A DNA stretch of 64,000 nucleotides. Origin: Bacillus sp. P14.5 (GTDB taxonomy: Bacteria > Bacillota > Bacilli > Bacillales > Bacillaceae_B). Numbering within the stretch: position 1 is the stretch's first letter; every line of letters begins with the position of its first letter. The stretch is from contig NZ_NIJF01000017.1 of NCBI RefSeq assembly GCF_003316765.1, forward strand, positions 62,001-126,000, given 5' to 3'. The notes under the pieces were generated by a model that was not told the origin of the DNA, made no database searches, and worked only from the letters and a program-made list of their open reading frames with translations. Both the position numbers and the translations under genes were made by a program. This document shows positions 60,517 to 64,000 of the stretch, in pieces.

Positions 60517-61410
60517 ATGAATATAGATCAATTGGAACATGTAATAGAGGTCGCCAATACAGGCTCACTGACAAAGGCAGCGGAGAATCTGCATGTCAGT
60601 CTTTCGGCGATCAGCCAATCAATCAGCAAGCTCGAAAAAGAACTGGGAATTCAATTGTTCATCAGAAACCGAAACGGTGCAGTGCCTACTTTTGAAGGGA
60701 AAGGTATCATTGAAAAAGCCGTTGAAACCCTGGTGAAAGTGAATGAATTAAAAGAAGAAGCCAACAAATACTCCGACAGCCTTGCGGGTGAATTGAAAAT
60801 CGGGATCATTCCTAGTCCGACCAACTTTTTGATAGATATTGTTTCAACATTCAAATCCGATTATCCAAATGTGAAAATCGAAATCTATGAAAAGGGACCG
60901 ATGGAAATCCTGGAGGACATTCATCATCATCGTCTTGATATTGGATTGATCCTTACTTCACAAACATTATTGGAAGAGGACCATACTTTGCGATGTGAAC
61001 CGCTTTTGGAAGGAAGGATGGTTGCGGCTGTAAATAAAAACTCTCCTCTTGCGAAGATGGAGACGATTTCACCAAGCGACCTGATTGCCAATACATTGGT
61101 CTTATATAATGATGATTACATTAAGAGTTTTACAGAAGATATCCTTTCCGGATATGGGAAAATCGATATTATGTTTACCAGTAATAATCTCGATGCCATT
61201 AAACGAGCTGTGCAAAAGGGAATGGCTGTCACTGTCGGGCTGGATTATTCCTTCAACAGCCACCAGCCTTTTCAAACAGGGGATATTGTTTCTGTTCCTA
61301 TCAAGGGACCAAGAGATGAAAGAGTTTATTTTACTCTTGTCCGGAAAGAGGGAAAGGTACCCTCAAGGACAGTAAAGGAATTTATGAAGAGAACCAGAAG
61401 AGCATTTTAG
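60517..61410 (+). CDS. LysR-family transcriptional regulator
   Basis: 297 residues, AAAGGGG before the ATG. The winged HTH is typical: MNIDQLEHVIEVANTGSLTK, then AAENLHVSLSAISQSISKLE and KELGIQLFIRNRNGAVPTFEG. The ligand-binding part begins SLAGELKIGIIPSPTNFLID. It is divergent from an SDR oxidoreductase with a LysR-type dyad between, so it probably senses that enzyme's substrate or product. It ends just before a R2 repeat. Confidence 0.93.
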   Translation: MNIDQLEHVIEVANTGSLTKAAENLHVSLSAISQSISKLEKELGIQLFIRNRNGAVPTFEGKGIIEKAVETLVKVNELKEEANKYSDSLAGELKIGIIPSPTNFLIDIVSTFKSDYPNVKIEIYEKGPMEILEDIHHHRLDIGLILTSQTLLEEDHTLRCEPLLEGRMVAAVNKNSPLAKMETISPSDLIANTLVLYNDDYIKSFTEDILSGYGKIDIMFTSNNLDAIKRAVQKGMAVTVGLDYSFNSHQPFQTGDIVSVPIKGPRDERVYFTLVRKEGKVPSRTVKEFMKRTRRAF

Positions 61411-61424
61411 TTAAGGCTATTTTC

Positions 61425-61612
61425 GCATACATTGTTGCTTTCGGAAAATCCCTAAAGCCGGATTTTCCCCCTGGATACTAGGCTTTTTCGCTCTAGACGA
61501 AGAGAGAAGCTCTTTTCTCTCTTGTTTAACAGGATTTTCCGGGTTAATTATGGCGCTATCTTTCGCAATTAATATCAAACAGCCACAAAGTTTACGAAAA
61601 GAGCCTTAGTTA
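61425..61612 (+). repeat. Dispersed repeat R2, copy 2
   Basis: TTTCGCATACATTGTTGCTTTC, then CCGGATTTTCCCCC and GCCACAAAGTTTACGAAAAGAGCC (each in part), in the same order as 4678-4852 with a few insertions. Confidence 0.8.
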
Positions 61613-61789
61613 AAGTCTTTTTGAGAATAGCATGCTGCTTTCGAGTGAATTAGGACGAGTTTAAAAGCAACACATCCGAAAAGAGCTTAGTTAATAGAAA
61701 CAAAAGGTATTCTTCACAAAAACAGAAGGAAAATCAAATTTTTGATCCGATATAAAAGACATAAAAATAATTTAATAGCGAGGTTTTTT

Positions 61790-63037
61790 ATGTCTATCAA
61801 AATGAAACTGCTGATTATCCTGTCAATCAACTTTCTGATTCCCATTTTCACATTCGGGTACTATTCTTTTAACTATTTATCTTCCGGGGAAGTAAGAACC
61901 ATATTTACCATTCTGGGTATTATGCTGGTTTATGCCTGCATTCAGAACTATTTTGTCATAAAGTCGATTGCAAGACCGCTCCGCCTTACCAAGGGCGCTA
62001 TGGAAAAGATTGCAGAGGGCGACCTGAACACGCGCTTGGATATCACGCAAAAGAATGAGCTGGGTGATATGGCCAGAAGTCTGAACAAAATGACGGCAAA
62101 CATCAAAGAGATGATTCAGAAGATTGATTCGGCTTCCACTGAACTGGCCGTTTCCGCAGAAAGTCTGACAGCGGTATCAGAAGAAACGGCAGCAGCAAGC
62201 GAAGGTGTTTCGCAAGCTGTTCAGGGGATAGCTGCAGGGTCTGCTCATTCTGCACAGGAAGCGGATGAAGCAAGCCGCCTCATCGGCTCTTTATCTGACC
62301 AGCTGGCACAAGTACATAGCCAGGCAGAAAACATCAGCAGCTTTTCTTCCGAAGCGAATAAGGCGAGCGAGACCGGCCTTGAAAAGATGCGCCATCTTAA
62401 TGATTCTTTTGAAGCATCATCTATTTCACTTTCATCCGTTCGCGATGTGGTAATGGATCTTGACAGCAAGATCAGAGACATTGAACAGGTTATTCTCTCC
62501 ATCAATGCGATTTCAGAGCAGACGAACCTGCTGGCTCTTAATGCAAGTATAGAAGCAGCCAGAGCGGGTGAACAAGGAAAGGGATTTGCAGTGGTCGCCG
62601 AGGAAGTTAGGAAGCTGGCTGAACAATCGGCTCTGGCGACAGACAGGGTGAAAGGGACGATAATTTCTATCCAGTCGCAGTCAAAGAAGGCAGTTGAGGA
62701 AATGAACAAGACAAAGGATTCTCAAACAGTGCAAAGCAAGTCGGTGGCTGAAACCTTAACTTCGTTTGAAACGATTGCATCCGTTTTTGAAAAGGTATCC
62801 GATTCAATCATCACAATCAGTAAGGAAGTACAGCAAATCAACTCAAGCAAAAATATAGTTGTAGAATCCATCTCAGGAATAACAAACATGACCAAGCAGT
62901 CTGCGGCTGCATGCCAAGAGGCGGGTGCCTCAACAGAAGAACAAGTCAAGGCATTCTCTTCTGTCACTCATACAGCCGAGCAGCTCAATGAATCCAGCCG
63001 CGAACTGAAAAAATTGATGAATTATTTTTCAATCTAG
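61790..63037 (+). CDS. Methyl-accepting chemotaxis protein without an external sensor
   Basis: 415 residues from the ATG at 61790, with GCGAGG seven bases before it; a TTG 48 bases upstream has no ribosome site. Two membrane helices (about 8-28 and 37-58) are joined by only some eight residues, so no outside ligand domain exists. A HAMP domain (about 60-110) and a cytoplasmic signalling domain follow, with the hairpin tip [41 protein letters not shown] (in part). It may sense membrane state or redox, or partner with another receptor. Confidence 0.92.
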   Translation: MSIKMKLLIILSINFLIPIFTFGYYSFNYLSSGEVRTIFTILGIMLVYACIQNYFVIKSIARPLRLTKGAMEKIAEGDLNTRLDITQKNELGDMARSLNKMTANIKEMIQKIDSASTELAVSAESLTAVSEETAAASEGVSQAVQGIAAGSAHSAQEADEASRLIGSLSDQLAQVHSQAENISSFSSEANKASETGLEKMRHLNDSFEASSISLSSVRDVVMDLDSKIRDIEQVILSINAISEQTNLLALNASIEAARAGEQGKGFAVVAEEVRKLAEQSALATDRVKGTIISIQSQSKKAVEEMNKTKDSQTVQSKSVAETLTSFETIASVFEKVSDSIITISKEVQQINSSKNIVVESISGITNMTKQSAAACQEAGASTEEQVKAFSSVTHTAEQLNESSRELKKLMNYFSI

Positions 63038-63066
63038 AAAAAATGGCGGCTTCAGAAAGAATACTG

Positions 63067-63100
63067 CGGCATTAACCACCAAGGTTATTGCCGTTTTTTT
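63067..63100 (+). terminator. Terminator of the chemotaxis receptor gene
   Basis: CGGCA-AACC and GGTT-TGCCG pair with one internal mismatch, followed by seven T. Confidence 0.75.
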
Positions 63101-63171
63101 ATTGCCTCTTTTCTAAGAGGTTGTTGCTTTTAAATACATTTTTCATCCTCCTTCCCCTATTACCTAGAAGG

Positions 63172-63475
63172 ATTGGAGCGGAAGGCGTCCGACCTCCTGC
63201 GGGAGTAGCGGGACAGGTGAGACCAAGGTTACGTACCCACTGGAACGTAACCCCGCAGGCGAAGCCAGCTCCAGCGGCCAGCGACTAGCAGATTTCGGTC
63301 TCTCTCCTTGCGATAAGTCATCATCGAATCGCTTCACTCTTCGTGATTCCTTTATCTCATGCGAGAGCCCTACAATCTGTACGTCGCTGAACGGCCGCTT
63401 CCGCTTTTTATGAAGCCGAGGAGGCCGGGCGCCCGCCCCGCGGAGTCGCGCGCCTGGAGCGGAAATCCGTTACTA
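63172..63475 (-). repeat. R1 repeat with an R5 element nested inside
   Basis: The left R1 part (GATTGGAGCGGAAGGCG, then GCGGGACAGGTGAGACC) and the right part (GCCGAGGAGG, CGCCCGCCCCGCGGAGTCGC, GGAGCGGAAATCCG) are split by R5 at 63271-63404, with a GGTTACGT/ACGTAACC hairpin in between. Confidence 0.85.
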
Positions 63476-63572
63476 TTAAACTGACACAATCTTTGCGAAA
63501 ACAGCCTTTTTATTGCCGAGTTTCAGGGGTTGCAATGAAAGTTTTTTTCTGTTTTAATAGTGGATAGAACTT

Positions 63573-63591
63573 AATCGTAATAATTACGATT
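63573..63591. promoter_or_regulatory. Zur box of the L31 type B gene
   Basis: AATCGTAATAATTACGATT is a perfect 9-1-9 palindrome matching the Bacillus Zur consensus. It lies 27 bases before the gene, where zinc-bound Zur would repress it. Confidence 0.9.
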
Positions 63592-63617
63592 TAAAAAAAT
63601 ACTGGAGGTTTTCTGAA

Positions 63618-63872
63618 ATGAAACAAGGAATTCACCCTGATTACCAAAAAGTAGTATTCATGGATACAAACAGCGGATATAAATTTTTAACAAGCTCGAC
63701 GATGGGTTCATCGGAAACGATTGAGTGGGAAGATGGCAGCACGTATCCTTTGATTAAAGTGGAAGTCAGCTCTGACACGCACCCGTTTTATACTGGAGTA
63801 CAGAAATTTGCCGACCGCGGAGGCCGTGCGGACCGTTTCTTGAAAAAATATAATATGGAACGACCGAAATAA
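63618..63872 (+). CDS. rpmE2: Ribosomal protein L31 type B (zinc-free)
   Basis: 84 residues with GGAGG before the [23 protein letters not shown] and [21 protein letters not shown] mark the type B form; there are no cysteines, so it needs no zinc. In zinc shortage it replaces the zinc-binding L31 on the ribosome, releasing zinc. The perfect Zur box upstream fits this. A frameshifted paralog lies at 59290-59551. Confidence 0.95.
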   Translation: MKQGIHPDYQKVVFMDTNSGYKFLTSSTMGSSETIEWEDGSTYPLIKVEVSSDTHPFYTGVQKFADRGGRADRFLKKYNMERPK

Positions 63873-63890
63873 ACCTGCGGAGGAAACGAT

Positions 63891-64000
63891 ATGAACGAAC
63901 ATTTAATGGAGATTCTGGCGAGGGATATTGTCGCCGGACTCCCTCCTTATAAAAGAGAAGTCTATGAATATGTGGTCGGGGCAGAAGATGAACTCGCTTC
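63891..64000 (+). CDS. Start of an unidentified gene (runs off window)
   Basis: GGAGGAA lies six bases before the ATG, 18 bases after the rpmE2 stop. The 36 visible residues (MNEHLMEILARDIVAGLPPY, then KREVYEYVVGAEDELAS) have no motif I recognise. Its position suggests cotranscription with rpmE2 and so possible Zur control. Confidence 0.7.
   Translation, partial: MNEHLMEILARDIVAGLPPYKREVYEYVVGAEDELA

Noticed and set aside
1-64000. Prophage, toxin-antitoxin, secondary-metabolite or defence island
   Set aside because: Looked for integrases, nucleases, NRPS/PKS modules and paired toxin genes; only one IS110 element was found, and the other genes are metabolic, transport or regulatory.

Overview
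The window looks like chromosome from a Bacillaceae member (Bacillus, Rossellomorea, Mesobacillus or a close relative; genus not resolved). The grounds are AGGAGG-type ribosome sites with frequent TTG and GTG starts, close relatives of Bacillus subtilis genes (yclNOPQ, cspC, yabR, ywjA, yfkO, yhcN), and Fur, Zur, ArgR/AhrC and CcpA-type sites of the Bacillus kind. No phage, plasmid, CRISPR, tRNA or rRNA was seen. Every similarity statement is by eye; no database was searched.

Layout. 1-9.4 kb: the end of a vWA-type protein, a PAS-PAS-GGDEF-EAL c-di-GMP enzyme, an array of four palindromes, a manganese catalase operon, cold-shock gene cspC, an RNA methyltransferase, a YwjA-type ABC exporter and a sporulation lipoprotein. 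9.5-15.9 kb: CtaG/DUF2243 membrane pair, flavin reductase, M29 aminopeptidase, an RsbT-like kinase divergent from an XRE-PAS regulator, and yabR. 16.3-20.6 kb: Fur-controlled petrobactin-type importer yclNOPQ with a translationally coupled heme monooxygenase. 20.7-25.9 kb: Ca/Na exchanger, a histidine kinase divergent from a second XRE-PAS regulator, a decayed SRPBCC gene, a small XRE/membrane pair, a MITE-like element and a UDG-family protein. 26.1-30.3 kb: cobalamin riboswitch, thioesterase and class I ribonucleotide reductase. 30.4-35.6 kb: ferredoxin-NADP reductase divergent from a second Fur-controlled siderophore importer. 36.3-39.1 kb: argG and a frameshifted argH. 39.1-48.6 kb: two DHA2 exporters, small zinc-ribbon genes, a KGG-repeat stress protein, nitroreductase, a large unknown membrane protein, a 53-bp minisatellite and a DUF4003/DUF3951 pair. 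49.3-56.3 kb: an AraC-type response regulator and hutU-hutI-hutG-transporter, without hutH. 56.4-64 kb: an IS110-family element in a repeat-rich patch, a broken and an intact Zur-type L31 gene, SDR/LysR divergent pair and a chemotaxis receptor.

Themes. Metal homeostasis is prominent: two Fur regulons, a heme oxygenase, a Zur box and a B12 riboswitch over a B12-independent reductase. The most distinctive observation is a pair of paralogous XRE-PAS regulators, each divergent from a GHKL-ATPase gene and each preceded by the palindrome GTGGC-N6-GCCAC (one copy with a single mismatch). The window is also unusually rich in dispersed repeats: at least six families, some nested, one with perfect 15-bp terminal inverted repeats and a near-identical inverted partial copy 13 kb away.
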